Shown: positions 42,191 through 51,212, counted from the first letter of the stretch. The stretch: 64,000 nucleotides of DNA from Sphingomonas desiccabilis (GCF_004135605.1 NZ_SDPT01000001.1:620001-684000), one strand, 5' to 3'. A program made the numbers and translations. The notes: generated by a model from the sequence alone, not told the origin.

Positions 42191-42917
42191 GAGCAGGGGA
42201 ACGGTAAGAGTGCAGCTGAAATTGGGACACCCACAACGCGCGCGAGCGGCGATGCTGCTCGGCTTGCTGGCTGGTGGCTGTCAAACCGTTGCGGATCCGG
42301 CACTGCCGCGTGGGGCAGAGGCCTATGCCCAGATCCCGCCGCCCCGCACGGACGATGTCAGGCGCGAGTACCGGATCGGTCCGCGTGACGTTCTCGCCAT
42401 CCGCGTCTTTCAGGAGCCGGAACTGACCTTTGAGGAAATCAGCGTCGATTCTTCAGGAAATCTTGGCTATCCGTTGATCGGGTCCGTGCATGCGGCGGGC
42501 CGGACACCCGCGATGCTGGCAGACGAACTCACCGCTCGATTGCGTGAAAACTTCATCCGCAACCCGAAGGTGACGGTGCTCGTCACCTCGTCCGTGTCGC
42601 AGAGCGTGACCGTCGAAGGCAATGTAACCGAGCCCGGCGTGTACGAGATCGGCGGCGGCGCGACGCTCCTGACTGCGCTTGCCCGTGCGCGGAGCACGAC
42701 CCGCGTCGCGAAGCTGGACGAGATCGTCGTATTTCGCACGGTGGATGGCCAGCGCATGGGCGCGGTGTTCAACCTGGCCGATATTCGGGCCGGCCGTGCG
42801 CCTGACCCTGAGCTGCTGGGAGGCGACATCGTCGTCGTGGGCTTCTCGGCTGTGAAGGGCGCGTTCCGCGACTTCCTGGGGGCGGGAGCCCTCTTTAACG
42901 CCTTCCGCGCCTTTTGA
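42183..42917 (+). CDS. Polysaccharide export lipoprotein, Wza/GelD type
   Basis: The 244-residue outer-membrane protein has a lipobox LLAGGC (Cys at residue 33), a Poly_export domain (EYRIGPRDVLAIRVFQEPEL, then SVDSSGNLGYPLIGSVHAAG) and an SLBB domain (VTVEGNVTEPGVYEIGGGAT). It forms the export channel through the outer membrane. The start overlaps the preceding gene; the following wzc frame begins within its stop codon (TTGA). Confidence 0.92.
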   Translation: MRKSRGTVRVQLKLGHPQRARAAMLLGLLAGGCQTVADPALPRGAEAYAQIPPPRTDDVRREYRIGPRDVLAIRVFQEPELTFEEISVDSSGNLGYPLIGSVHAAGRTPAMLADELTARLRENFIRNPKVTVLVTSSVSQSVTVEGNVTEPGVYEIGGGATLLTALARARSTTRVAKLDEIVVFRTVDGQRMGAVFNLADIRAGRAPDPELLGGDIVVVGFSAVKGAFRDFLGAGALFNAFRAF

Positions 42918-42934
42918 ACCGGACGTCTGACGCC

Positions 42935-45145
42935 ATGCGCACCGCTATTTCGTCCCGGTCCGAAGCACTTCGCACGGACAGGTTGCTGCCGGATGACGAG
43001 GCCGATGATGTGGAATCGTTCAATATCGATTTAGGCTGGATCTTCGCCATCCTGCGCCGCAATCTGCTTTTGATTGCGGCAGTCGTCGTCGCGGCGCTGG
43101 TGCTAGGCCTTGTTGTCACGATGCTGATGACGCCCCGCTACACCGCCGCCTCCAGCGTTCAGGTCGAGCAACAGGCCGATCGCGTCCTCGGCACCGAAGA
43201 CGTGCAGCCTGTGGCCAGCATTCAGGAAACGGCACGCTTTCTGCAGACCCAGACCGATTTGCTGACAAGCCGGGCAATGGCGGACCGGGTTGCGCGACGG
43301 CTCAACCTCTACCGCGATACCGACTTCCTCGAAGCCATGGACGCGTCGCCGGCGGATCCGGTTGCGGGCGCAACGCCGGCCGACGTGCAGCGCCAGCGGC
43401 GCAACGCCGTGCTCGGGCAGATCGCAGAAAACCTGTCGGTGCGATTGCCGAACAATTCCCGGATCATCGAGATTGCGTTCACCAGCCCTGCGTCCGACGT
43501 GGCCGCGGGCGTAGCGAACGCCTTTGCCGAGGAGTTCATCACCAGCAATCTCAGTCGTCGCTATAACAGCTCCGCCTATGCCCGGGAGTTCCTGTCGCAG
43601 CAGCTGGCCGAGGCCAAGCAGCGCCTCGAACAGTCGGAGCGGAAGCTGAACAGCTATGCCCGTCAGGCAAATCTGATCGACACCGGTGCGCCCAATGCGG
43701 AGGGCAACGGCGGCACATCGGTGACCACCTCCAGTCTGGTGCAGCTGAACCAAGCTGCGAACCAGGCGCGCGCGCAGCGGATCCTGGCCGAGGAAAAATG
43801 GCGATCTGCCAGCACTGCGCCCGCGCTCAGTATCCCCGAAGTCGTATCGAATAGTGCGGTGCAGCAGCTGCTTGCCCGACGGGCAGAGATATCGGCGCGA
43901 CTGAGCGACGAACGGGCCCGACACCTCGAAGGCCATCCCAACGTCCAACAGCTCGCGGCGCAACGCGACGACATCACCCGCGAGCTGGACACGCTTTCCT
44001 CCGGGATTCGGCGTTCGATCCGCGACGCCTATGAAAGCGCGCGACGCCAGGAAGAGGCCCTGCAGGCACAGGTCCGCGATTTCTCGGCCGCCCGACTGGC
44101 CGAGCAGGACCGGTCGGTCGAATATCGAATCCTGCAGCGCGAAGCGGACACCAACCGCTCGCTGTACGACGGTCTCCTGCAGCGTTTCCGGGAAGTCTCC
44201 GCCGCAGCGGGGGTGTCGACCAACAACATTTCAATCGTCGATGCCGCCGAACCACCAGCCAACCCGTCCTCGCCGCGCCTGATGCTGAACCTGGCCTTGG
44301 CTCTTTTAGTCGGTTTGGCGGCAGCAGGCCTAGCGGTGTTCATACGTGAGCAGTTCGATGATTCGGTGCGCCTGCCGGATGATCTGCCAGTCAAATTGGG
44401 TGTCACCCCGCTTGGCGTCACGCCGAACCTCAAAGATGTGTCGCCGGCCGAGGCCTTGGCCGACCCACGGTCCTCGCTAACCGAAGCGTACAGTGCGCTG
44501 CGGATCGCATTGCAATATTCGACGTCGCAGGGACTGCCTCAGACGCTTCTGGTTACTAGCTCGCAGGCGGGCGAGGGCAAGTCCACGACCAGCTATGCGA
44601 TCGCCGTCGGCATGGCGAAGGTCGGGCTGCGCGTTCTCCTGGTCGATGTAGACCTGCGGCGTCCGATCATGCACCGGCTGTTCGGCATGGCCAACGAGTC
44701 TGGCCTGACCTCGCTTCTGACCGGCCAATCAGAAGTCGAAGCGCAGATCCGGCACACGAACGTCGATGGTCTCGACTTTCTTTCCAGCGGTCCGATTTCG
44801 CCCAACCCGACCGATCTGCTGGGAACCGGCCGTCTGGCCGAGGCCGTCGCTGCCATGCGTCAGGGGTACGATCTGATCGTGTTCGACGGCCCCCCGGTTT
44901 TGGGGCTGGCAGATGCGCCGATCCTGGCGGGGCTGCTGGACGCCACGATGCTTGTGGTAGAAGCCAATCGCAAGCGCCATGGCGCCGGCAAGAACAGCCT
45001 GCGGCGGCTGCGGGCGGTGCACGCCAACATCTTGGGCGCGCTGCTGACCAAGTTCGATCCGGGCAAGGCCGGACTGAACGCGAACTACGGCTATTACGCC
45101 GAGTATTATCAATATGGGTCTCGTGCCGGGAACGATGCCGGTTAG
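42935..45145 (+). CDS. Chain-length regulator and BY-kinase, Wzc type
   Basis: The ~736-residue inner-membrane protein has two spans (LLLIAAVVVAALVLGLVVTM and LMLNLALALLVGLAAAGLAV) around a Wzz-like periplasmic domain with coiled coils (residues ~190-400), then a tyrosine kinase: Walker A SSQAGEGKSTTS, Walker A' VLLVDVDLRRP, Walker B LIVFDGPPVL, and a C-terminal tyrosine cluster NANYGYYAEYYQYGSR with six Tyr. The kinase cycle controls EPS export length. Here both parts are fused, whereas sphingan clusters carry them as two genes (GelC/GelE). A TTG at 42914 is an alternative start. Confidence 0.93.
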   Translation: MRTAISSRSEALRTDRLLPDDEADDVESFNIDLGWIFAILRRNLLLIAAVVVAALVLGLVVTMLMTPRYTAASSVQVEQQADRVLGTEDVQPVASIQETARFLQTQTDLLTSRAMADRVARRLNLYRDTDFLEAMDASPADPVAGATPADVQRQRRNAVLGQIAENLSVRLPNNSRIIEIAFTSPASDVAAGVANAFAEEFITSNLSRRYNSSAYAREFLSQQLAEAKQRLEQSERKLNSYARQANLIDTGAPNAEGNGGTSVTTSSLVQLNQAANQARAQRILAEEKWRSASTAPALSIPEVVSNSAVQQLLARRAEISARLSDERARHLEGHPNVQQLAAQRDDITRELDTLSSGIRRSIRDAYESARRQEEALQAQVRDFSAARLAEQDRSVEYRILQREADTNRSLYDGLLQRFREVSAAAGVSTNNISIVDAAEPPANPSSPRLMLNLALALLVGLAAAGLAVFIREQFDDSVRLPDDLPVKLGVTPLGVTPNLKDVSPAEALADPRSSLTEAYSALRIALQYSTSQGLPQTLLVTSSQAGEGKSTTSYAIAVGMAKVGLRVLLVDVDLRRPIMHRLFGMANESGLTSLLTGQSEVEAQIRHTNVDGLDFLSSGPISPNPTDLLGTGRLAEAVAAMRQGYDLIVFDGPPVLGLADAPILAGLLDATMLVVEANRKRHGAGKNSLRRLRAVHANILGALLTKFDPGKAGLNANYGYYAEYYQYGSRAGNDAG

Positions 45146-46301
45146 GGCCCAATCCTGGGGAGGGCGCCGCCTGTTGCAGACAGGCGGTGCGACTGCAGTA
45201 GCCGCACTGCTGTCGATCTTGTGCATCAACAGTGCGACGCATCGGCTGCAGCAAGCCGGGAGTCCGGTGGGTGGTAAGGGGCGTGGCGCCGCGATCGGCG
45301 CCATACGCACCGAAGATTATGGACGCGCAGCGGCATTGGCGATGGCGGCGCTGACGCGTGCGCCGCTCGACCAGCGGCTCCTCGGCATCTGGGGTACTGC
45401 CGAGCTGGCCCGCGAGCGCGAGGCCGAAGCGCAGACAATCTTCGCCGTTGCCGGCGCGCTGGGCTGGCGCGATCGGGCGACCCAGCGCTACTGGGCGCTT
45501 GCCGCGCTGCAGCTGGGCGATTTCGCCGTTGCCGCGCAACGTACGGACGCGCTTTTGCGCATGGACGGACCAACGCCGCATGCCAGGCTGTTGAGCGCCT
45601 TGGAGGCAACGCCCGCCGGCCGGGCGGCGCTGGCGGACCGGTTGGTGCTGTCTCCGCCATGGGCGTCCGCCTGGATAGCCCAGGCCCAGCGTGGCACGCC
45701 GGCACTGGCGGCCAGTCGCGCTGCGGTGATCGAGCGCGCCGTGCGCGCGAGCTATGCTGCGCCGCCTGCTGCTGGAGGGCTGGTGCGTCGCTTGTTCGAA
45801 GGCGGCCGCGTTGCAGACGCGCAACGGCTTTGGGGCGTGCTGGAGAAGGGCCAGTCCGGGACGATGCTCGCCAATGGATTTGGTTATGCGACGACGTGGA
45901 TCAAGTCGCCCTTTACCTGGGCGCTTACAGTGAACGGCAATGTCGATGCTCGGATCGAGGGTACGGGCATGGAGGCCGAACTGATTGTCGTATCCGTTAC
46001 GGCAACCCGTCAAACGGCGGCAACGCATGGGATGGCATTGACCCCAGGGCGCTATGCGCTGGAGTGGAATGTCGTGGCGGAACCCGACGCCAACCGGCCC
46101 ATGGAAGCGACGGTCCGCTGCGTGGTAGAAAACGCCGATCTGACCCGGGATGCCGAGCCCAAGATCCTCGGTACCCGCCGTCGGCAGGAGTTTACGGTGC
46201 CACCCGGCTGCGCGGGGCAGTGGATCGCGTTTCGCGTGCCTGCGGCGCCCGGCAGCAGCGAACATCGCATATCGCAGCCCAAGCTGGCACGGATCAGCTA
46301 A
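45114..46301 (+). CDS. TPR-like protein of the EPS block, unknown function
   Basis: The 395-residue protein overlaps the wzc 3' end by 32 bases (ATG 45114; another ATG at 45135). An N-terminal hydrophobic segment (TGGATAVAALLSILCI) suggests membrane anchoring. Residues 60-240 are alpha-helical TPR-like repeats (AAALAMAALTRAPLDQRLLG, AEAQTIFAVAGALGWRDRAT, LAALQLGDFAVAAQRTDALL). The C-terminal part (TWALTVNGNVDARIEGTGME...) is beta-rich, possibly a carbohydrate-binding domain. It closes the export operon and probably helps periplasmic assembly; this is inference. Confidence 0.6.
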   Translation: MGLVPGTMPVRAQSWGGRRLLQTGGATAVAALLSILCINSATHRLQQAGSPVGGKGRGAAIGAIRTEDYGRAAALAMAALTRAPLDQRLLGIWGTAELAREREAEAQTIFAVAGALGWRDRATQRYWALAALQLGDFAVAAQRTDALLRMDGPTPHARLLSALEATPAGRAALADRLVLSPPWASAWIAQAQRGTPALAASRAAVIERAVRASYAAPPAAGGLVRRLFEGGRVADAQRLWGVLEKGQSGTMLANGFGYATTWIKSPFTWALTVNGNVDARIEGTGMEAELIVVSVTATRQTAATHGMALTPGRYALEWNVVAEPDANRPMEATVRCVVENADLTRDAEPKILGTRRRQEFTVPPGCAGQWIAFRVPAAPGSSEHRISQPKLARIS

Positions 46302-46444
46302 GCTTCAGATGCGTTACATGCGCCTGGCGTGCGTCCCTAAAATGCCGGCTGCGGGCCTCAAAGTCGCCGGCACGAGGCAAGATCGGCTACAATGCGGGCC
46401 GATTGGAATACGCTCCTGAAATGCGACGCTTGTCGAACTGGATA

Positions 46445-47164
46445 TTAATCCAAGGAGATTGATCGGCTGAACGCCAATGGCAGGGTACCCACCGCAGCTC
46501 CCCGCTCACCCGCTCCCGAACCAGCTTTTGCCCGGTGCAGCGCGGTCACCCGCTTAACCTGCGAGATGCTGCACCCGGCCAGTTCGGCCGTGCGGGCGAT
46601 GCTCATGCCCGTCTCGCGCAGTCCGACAATTCTCCTGTGTAGGGCCGTGTCCGGCTTGCGGCCGTTGTATCGCCCTGCCCGCTTGGCGATCTCGATCCCC
46701 TCACGCTGGCGCTCGCGCCGCGTTTCGTAATCGTCGCGCGCGGTCTGGAGTGCGATGCGCAGCAGCATGTCCTGCACCGCTTCGAGCACGATCCGGGCAA
46801 TACCCGCGCTGTCGGCGACGAGCTCGGACAGATCGACAATGCCCGGGACCGCCAGACGCGCGCCCTTGGCTCGGATAGTCGCCACCAGCAGCTCGGCCTC
46901 GGCAAGTGGCAAGCGGCTGATCCGGTCAATCTTCTCGGCCACCACTACCTCGCCCGGTTGCAGGTCGGCAACCATGCGCAACAGCTCGGGCCGGTCGGAC
47001 CGCGCACCCGACGCCTTCTCGCGATAGACGGCCGCGACATAATGGCCCGCCGCGCGCGCGGCGGCGACGATCGCCTCTTGTCGGGTCAGGTCCTGCGCGT
47101 CGGTGCTGACGCGCAGGTAGACGCGCGCGGCGCGGACGGAGGAGGGAAAACTGTCGTCCATCAT
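46445..47164 (-). CDS. Serine resolvase/invertase family recombinase
   Basis: The 239-residue protein begins MMDDSFPSSVRAARVYLRVS, where the serine of LRVST is the catalytic nucleophile. DRISRLPLAEAELLVATIRA, the arginine-rich E helix and RRIVGLRETGMSIARTAELA (C-terminal HTH) follow. The start at 47164 is preferred to 47248 because the upstream part lies in an inverted repeat (47191-47219). Two decayed paralogues are at 20564-20740 and 39176-39463. It would resolve plasmid dimers or transposon cointegrates. Confidence 0.88.
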   Translation of the reverse strand: MMDDSFPSSVRAARVYLRVSTDAQDLTRQEAIVAAARAAGHYVAAVYREKASGARSDRPELLRMVADLQPGEVVVAEKIDRISRLPLAEAELLVATIRAKGARLAVPGIVDLSELVADSAGIARIVLEAVQDMLLRIALQTARDDYETRRERQREGIEIAKRAGRYNGRKPDTALHRRIVGLRETGMSIARTAELAGCSISQVKRVTALHRAKAGSGAGERGAAVGTLPLAFSRSISLD

Positions 47165-47190
47165 GGTCAATCCGGGTACACCCAAGTGAG

Positions 47191-47219
47191 CCATTGGTGC
47201 GCCGTTTGGCGCATAATGG
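47191..47219. other. Inverted repeat at the resolvase promoter, possible res/crossover subsite
   Basis: CCATTGGTGCGCC-GTTT-GGCGCATAATGG is an imperfect 12-13 base inverted repeat, with the core TGCGCC-GTTT-GGCGCA perfect. It lies 27 bases upstream of the resolvase start. Resolvase genes commonly have their res subsites in this position; additional subsites were not identified. Confidence 0.5.
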
Positions 47220-47780
47220 CAAGCGCCGATCCTGCTGCGCCTAGCCAACCTATCTGACTCTAAAGGGCTGGCGACATTTCATATGAAGGCCGATTGCAGA
47301 CGGGCGTCACAAGGCAGAAGGTGAGTAGCAAGGTCGTACTCGAGGCCTCCGCGTTGTTCTGTCTGCCCAATGACTAGCCTGGCCGATCGGGGGGATGGAC
47401 GTGCTGACTAGGTGCGTCATCGGAACGATGAACCTTGCCGAGGTCGTGTTCAAGCTCCGTGATCAAGGCTTGTCGCTTGGGGATTGAGCTTGCCTCGCTC
47501 TGGAGATGGACCTGCAGGCAGAGATGCTCACGATCGATGCAGCCCCTCTTAAGCGTCGACATCGGCGTCGCAATCACCGACGTACGCCGATCCGCGTAGC
47601 GTTCCGGTTCGTGCTTTGGAGTGCGAATAGGCGATGCCATGGGAGCGAGCGAGGGTGAGACCTTGCTGAGTTGGCCCTAAATGCTGAGAGGGCCTCGCTC
47701 TTGGATAAGAGTGAGCCATTGATCGAGCATACGACCAGGCGCCATTCAAGTATCGAGGTTCAAGAGATGAAGATCGATGC
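47220..47780. other. Non-coding stretch between the resolvase and GAF genes
   Basis: About 560 bases without a supported gene. A degenerate iteron (GTTCGTGCTTTGGAGTG, 14 of 17 matches to the reverse-complement iteron) lies at 47607-47623. An 88-codon minus-strand frame starts beside it (47640 to 47374) with helical sequence REHLCLQVHLQSEASSIP and others but no clear ribosome binding site; it is not accepted as a gene. Confidence 0.4.
47607..47623 (-). repeat. Degenerate iteron
   Basis: GTTCGTGCTTTGGAGTG differs from the repA-proximal iteron ATTCGTGCTTTCGAGTA at three positions. As at repA, it is followed by GCGAATAGGCGATGCCATGG, which resembles the repA leader (GAAATAGCCCATGACC) in layout. 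No repA coding sequence follows. It suggests a third decayed replicon end in the window. Confidence 0.5.
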
Positions 47781-48332
47781 TTATCGTTGGATGTGGCGTT
47801 CGGCCTCGCGTGCCAAGATCGTGAGCAGCGTTGGGTCGAACGGCGCCACCCGTGGTTTGTTATCGGCGACGCATAGCGCGCCTAGCGCATAGCCAGCTTC
47901 GTCGAGCACCGGAACGCCGGCGTAGAAGCGCAGGAACGGTTCGGACACCACAGTAGCGTACCCGGCAAAACGCGGGTCAGCATGAGTGTCCGGGACGATG
48001 AGCGGCTCGCCTGGCTTTTGGATCGTGACAGCACAAATGGCGGTGTTCCGAGGGGTGCCGTTCGAGTCCATCCCGTGTTGGGCAAGCAATATCTGCGCGC
48101 GCTTGTGGATAATCGATACCGCCGCAAAGGCGGTGCCGTAATGGGCCGACGCCAGTTCGACGACCCGCTGCAGCTCAGGATGTCCTTGCAGGGCGAGCGC
48201 GCCGCTCTGGTCCACAGCTTCCTGGCGCCTTTGCTCCTTCTCGAACGCGCTCATCCACACGCTGGTGAAGCAGTGCGGGCGATCCTGCGTGGACGCGAGC
48301 CTGAGCGGCTGCTCGGCGCTATAGGTCAGCAT
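47781..48332 (-). CDS. GAF-domain protein
   Basis: The 183-residue protein is essentially one GAF domain: ELQRVVELASAHYGTAFAAV, then IHKRAQILLAQHGM, NTAICAVTIQKPGEPLIVPD, DPRFAGYATVVSEPFLRFYA and GYALGALCVADNKPR. It lacks any output domain. GGGAG 7 bases upstream supports the start at 48332. It is divergent from the adjacent histidine kinase, whose promoter must share the ~150 bases between them, so it may supply the ligand- or redox-sensing input to that kinase. Confidence 0.8.
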   Translation of the reverse strand: MLTYSAEQPLRLASTQDRPHCFTSVWMSAFEKEQRRQEAVDQSGALALQGHPELQRVVELASAHYGTAFAAVSIIHKRAQILLAQHGMDSNGTPRNTAICAVTIQKPGEPLIVPDTHADPRFAGYATVVSEPFLRFYAGVPVLDEAGYALGALCVADNKPRVAPFDPTLLTILAREAERHIQR

Positions 48333-48483
48333 GGGGGCTCCCGATGATAAATCAGCGAAGCATGACGCGCGCGACCGAAATGGAAATCGGGGAATTTCCC
48401 GGTCACGTCAGACGGGTAGCTTAGGGCTCGTTCCGGGAATATCCAGTAGGCGCAGCGATGCGGTTGCGTTTAGGCACGGGCTG

Positions 48484-50094
48484 ATGTCCTCGCCTCCTGT
48501 CCTTTTGCTCCGTGGCATGCGCGACGCAGGTCGAGGCGCGCTGCCACAGTCAGCCGATCTGCTATGGATTGCCGGCTACGCCGCAGCCTTCATCCTTACG
48601 CACCGCTTCGCCGCGGCCTGGGGCGGGCAGGGCTTTTATTCGCTGCTCTATCCGCCTGCGGGCGTCCGAATGGCACTGCTCTGGAGCCGAGGGCCCCGGC
48701 TGACTTTGGCCATTGTCGTAGCGGAAATGGCCGTGCAGACGGCGACCGGATGGATTGTACCCGGAGAGCCCGGGTGGATTACCAATGCTATTGGGGTCGC
48801 CCGACCGCCGCTGGTCTACGGTGCCGTTGTCTGGTTGGTTTGCCGGATAGCCGCGCACGCGTCCTCCAGCCTGAGCATCGCGCCCATGCCGCTTGGCCTC
48901 GCCTCGGTTACCGCGCCGGTCGCAGTCGCGGTAGTCGCGCTGCCTTGGGCTCTTTTGAAACCAGAGCTGACCGGTGTTGTCGGCCTGCGCCAGACCTACG
49001 CATCGCTGGCCGGATACACAGTCGGCGATCTCCTAGGCGTGCTTTTGTTAACCCCGCCGCTGCTGTGGGTGATCCAGGCTGCGCGTGAAGGGCCGCGTCG
49101 GGTATTCTGGCCGGAGACGCGCCTGTTCTTCGTAATAGGCGAAGCGGTGCTTGTTCTGGGCGGGGCCATCGCGTTCGGCTTGCTGCTCGTCCGCATCGAT
49201 TTGGGTGTCCCCTCGATCCCGGCGCTGCTGGCAGTGGCGTGGATCGGTCTGCGCTTTGGCCGCACTGCGGGTTGGTGCGCAATCGTGATCGTAGCGGCGA
49301 TCGTTCTGCCCTGGACCACCGGTAACATGCCGCTGGCCGAGCGGTTGACATTGCACATGAGCCTCACGTCGGTGGTGGTGGTCGGCTACCTTGCCGGCAG
49401 CTTCGCCGACGCGCAGGCGCGTGCGCGGGCCGATCTGGCCCGTCGCGACCGGATGCTCTTTCAGGCTGAGCGGCTGAAGACGCTGCGCGCCATGTCGGTT
49501 GCCGTTATCCATGAAATCGGTCAACCGCTTTCGACCCTCGCGCTCGAAGCGAAGCACCTGCACGAGATCACCGTTGGAGCAGACCGCGAGATCGCCGAGA
49601 CGGCTGCCCTGATCAATCGCAAGGCCGCTTCCCTCTCCATGCTCGTCCACCGCCTGCGGCGCTTCGGTGGACGCGCGCTCGACGAGCCAAGCGCCCTTCC
49701 CGTTTCGTCGCTGATTGAAACCGTCGCTGCCCTAGTGCGCCCCGAGGCAAAGGGTAGGCGTGTCCTGCTTGAGATCGCCCCAGTTGCTTCCAACCTGATT
49801 GTCCTGGGCCAAGAGATTGAACTGGTGCAGGCGATCGTCAATATCGTCCGAAACGCGATCCAAGCTGCGGATGGCTGCGTTCAGATTGATGCGGAGGGGC
49901 AGGGCGATCGGGTCGAAGTGACAGTCACGAACCGCTGCCCGGGGCACCAGGCGCCCCAGCCTGGCATGGGCGTCGGATCGCTCGTCGCGCGCGCCATCCT
50001 TGAAGCCCATGAGGGGACGCTGATACGCGAGACGGATGCCGCCGGCATGGTGCGCGCGACATTATCCCTTCCCTTGGTCGGAGCTGCCGGATGA
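48484..50094 (+). CDS. MASE1-like sensor histidine kinase
   Basis: The ~536-residue protein has a large membrane sensor of about 9 spans of MASE1 type (WIAGYAAAFILTHRFAAAW, YPPAGVRMALLWSRGPRLTL, GVARPPLVYGAVVWLVCRI), an H-box AVIHEIGQPLSTLALEAKHL with His near residue 343, and a HATPase domain with N-box IVNIVRNAIQAADG and G-box GMGVGSLVARAILEAH. The upstream part of the long frame (48331-48483) is probably not translated. It overlaps the regulator gene by four bases. Confidence 0.88.
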   Translation: MSSPPVLLLRGMRDAGRGALPQSADLLWIAGYAAAFILTHRFAAAWGGQGFYSLLYPPAGVRMALLWSRGPRLTLAIVVAEMAVQTATGWIVPGEPGWITNAIGVARPPLVYGAVVWLVCRIAAHASSSLSIAPMPLGLASVTAPVAVAVVALPWALLKPELTGVVGLRQTYASLAGYTVGDLLGVLLLTPPLLWVIQAAREGPRRVFWPETRLFFVIGEAVLVLGGAIAFGLLLVRIDLGVPSIPALLAVAWIGLRFGRTAGWCAIVIVAAIVLPWTTGNMPLAERLTLHMSLTSVVVVGYLAGSFADAQARARADLARRDRMLFQAERLKTLRAMSVAVIHEIGQPLSTLALEAKHLHEITVGADREIAETAALINRKAASLSMLVHRLRRFGGRALDEPSALPVSSLIETVAALVRPEAKGRRVLLEIAPVASNLIVLGQEIELVQAIVNIVRNAIQAADGCVQIDAEGQGDRVEVTVTNRCPGHQAPQPGMGVGSLVARAILEAHEGTLIRETDAAGMVRATLSLPLVGAAG

Positions 50095-50687
50095 TTCCGA
50101 ACCTCGATCCCGCCGGCCGAGCCATCGTCTATGTCCTAGACGATGACCACGATCTCGGTGCGGCGGTCGCAAGGCTGCTTGTGCGCCAGGGTCATGGCGC
50201 TAAATCCTTCGAAGATCCGGAGGTGCTGCTCTCGACCTATGCCGGGGCGCCCGCGCATTGTATCGTCACGGACATCATGATGGGCAGCCTCGACGGCTTT
50301 GCCCTCGCCGACCGTATCCGCACGATGGATACTGCCCTCGCGATTGTGTTCATGACGGCATGGCCGACGACCGCCAATGCGGTGGACTCGGTGCGTCGCT
50401 ATGGCGGGCTCGATTACTTGGAAAAACCGCTCGACGAAGCGCGCCTTCTTGCCGCAGTCGCGGAAGGTGTCGCTTGGTCGCGGCAGCAGCGTGATATCCG
50501 CGCACGTACCGGGACGCTATCCCCGCGTGAGCGCCAGGTGTTCGACCTGTTGGTCCAAGGGCATAGCAACAAGGCTGTCGCCGCGATCCTTGCCCTGAGC
50601 CCTAAAACAGTGGAGGACCATCGCGCCGCAATCGTTGCCAAGACTGGTGCCAGTGGCTTAGCCCAACTGATCGCGCTTACACGGTGA
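50091..50687 (+). CDS. FixJ-type response regulator
   Basis: The 198-residue protein has a receiver (VYVLDDDHDLGAAVARLLVR with the acidic pocket, phospho-Asp in CIVTDIMMGSLDGF, near residue 60, and the conserved Lys in LDYLEKPLDEARLL) and a LuxR-type HTH (TLSPRERQVFDLLVQGHSNK, then PKTVEDHRAAIVAKTGASGL). It starts inside the histidine-kinase stop (ATGA), so the two are a coupled two-component pair. Targets are unknown; the plasmid location suggests EPS or surface genes. Confidence 0.93.
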   Translation: MIPNLDPAGRAIVYVLDDDHDLGAAVARLLVRQGHGAKSFEDPEVLLSTYAGAPAHCIVTDIMMGSLDGFALADRIRTMDTALAIVFMTAWPTTANAVDSVRRYGGLDYLEKPLDEARLLAAVAEGVAWSRQQRDIRARTGTLSPRERQVFDLLVQGHSNKAVAAILALSPKTVEDHRAAIVAKTGASGLAQLIALTR

Positions 50688-51212
50688 ACCTAGGGCCGCC
50701 GCCCCCATGCCGGAAGGCACAGTGGTGCGCGGGCCGTTGTGATCATGTCTGTAAGGGATGACGCGCCCGCGCGGGAACGCAAGCGACTGAGGAAAGCTGA
50801 CCAGGCGGCGTGCTTGGTTTGGCCAATCTCGCCAACTCGAGATTAGGGTGAACGGCCCGGTGCCCGGTAACTCCACGCCTAACTCCAGTGTCCTGCCTGC
50901 AGCCTCGACGAACTTTCGCAAGGTAAAGACATAGAGGTCGGCTTGGCGCTCGTTCTTGACTGTCGGCGTCTGCTTAATGCCCATACTCTGGGCGATCTGC
51001 TCCTAGCTGCGCTCAGCGACTTTTGCCCCTCGGCCCCTGCAACTCGGCAGCCTAGGCTTGATGCCATCTTGACGATCCTTGGGAGGGCATACCGCCACGC
51101 CCGCACAGCACATGCCGGCACATGCAGCGGCAAGATGTCCGTCGCAGGGCGACGACGCGGTTCACGCGATACGCCGCTATGCTCGGTTTTAAGGGCGCTG
51201 CCTGTGTCCGGT
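50688..51212. other. Region between the FixJ-type regulator and gelB-like gene, with a decayed HTH antitoxin
   Basis: About 525 bases hold no intact gene. On the minus strand at 50838-51027 a frameshifted frame encodes EQIAQSMGIKQ, then TVKNERQADLYVFTLRKFVE and AAGRTLELGVELPGTGPF, resembling the second half of an XRE-type HigA/HTH antitoxin. A stop codon and frameshift interrupt its N-terminal side. The remainder shows nothing recognisable. Confidence 0.5.
50838..51027 (-). pseudogene. Remnant of an XRE-family HTH antitoxin
   Basis: The motif order (recognition-helix region EQIAQSMGIKQ, then ERQADLYVFTLRKFVEAAG, then a beta strand TLELGVELPG) is that of XRE-family antitoxins next to RelE/HigB-like toxins. 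The upstream half is broken by a stop (TAG near 51003-51005) and the matching sequence KSLSAAR is in another frame. No toxin gene is visible beside it. Confidence 0.45.

Noticed and set aside
47374..47640. 88-codon minus-strand frame beside the degenerate iteron
   Set aside because: No ribosome binding site and the N-terminal codons come from the iteron remnant; partly helical sequence is not enough.
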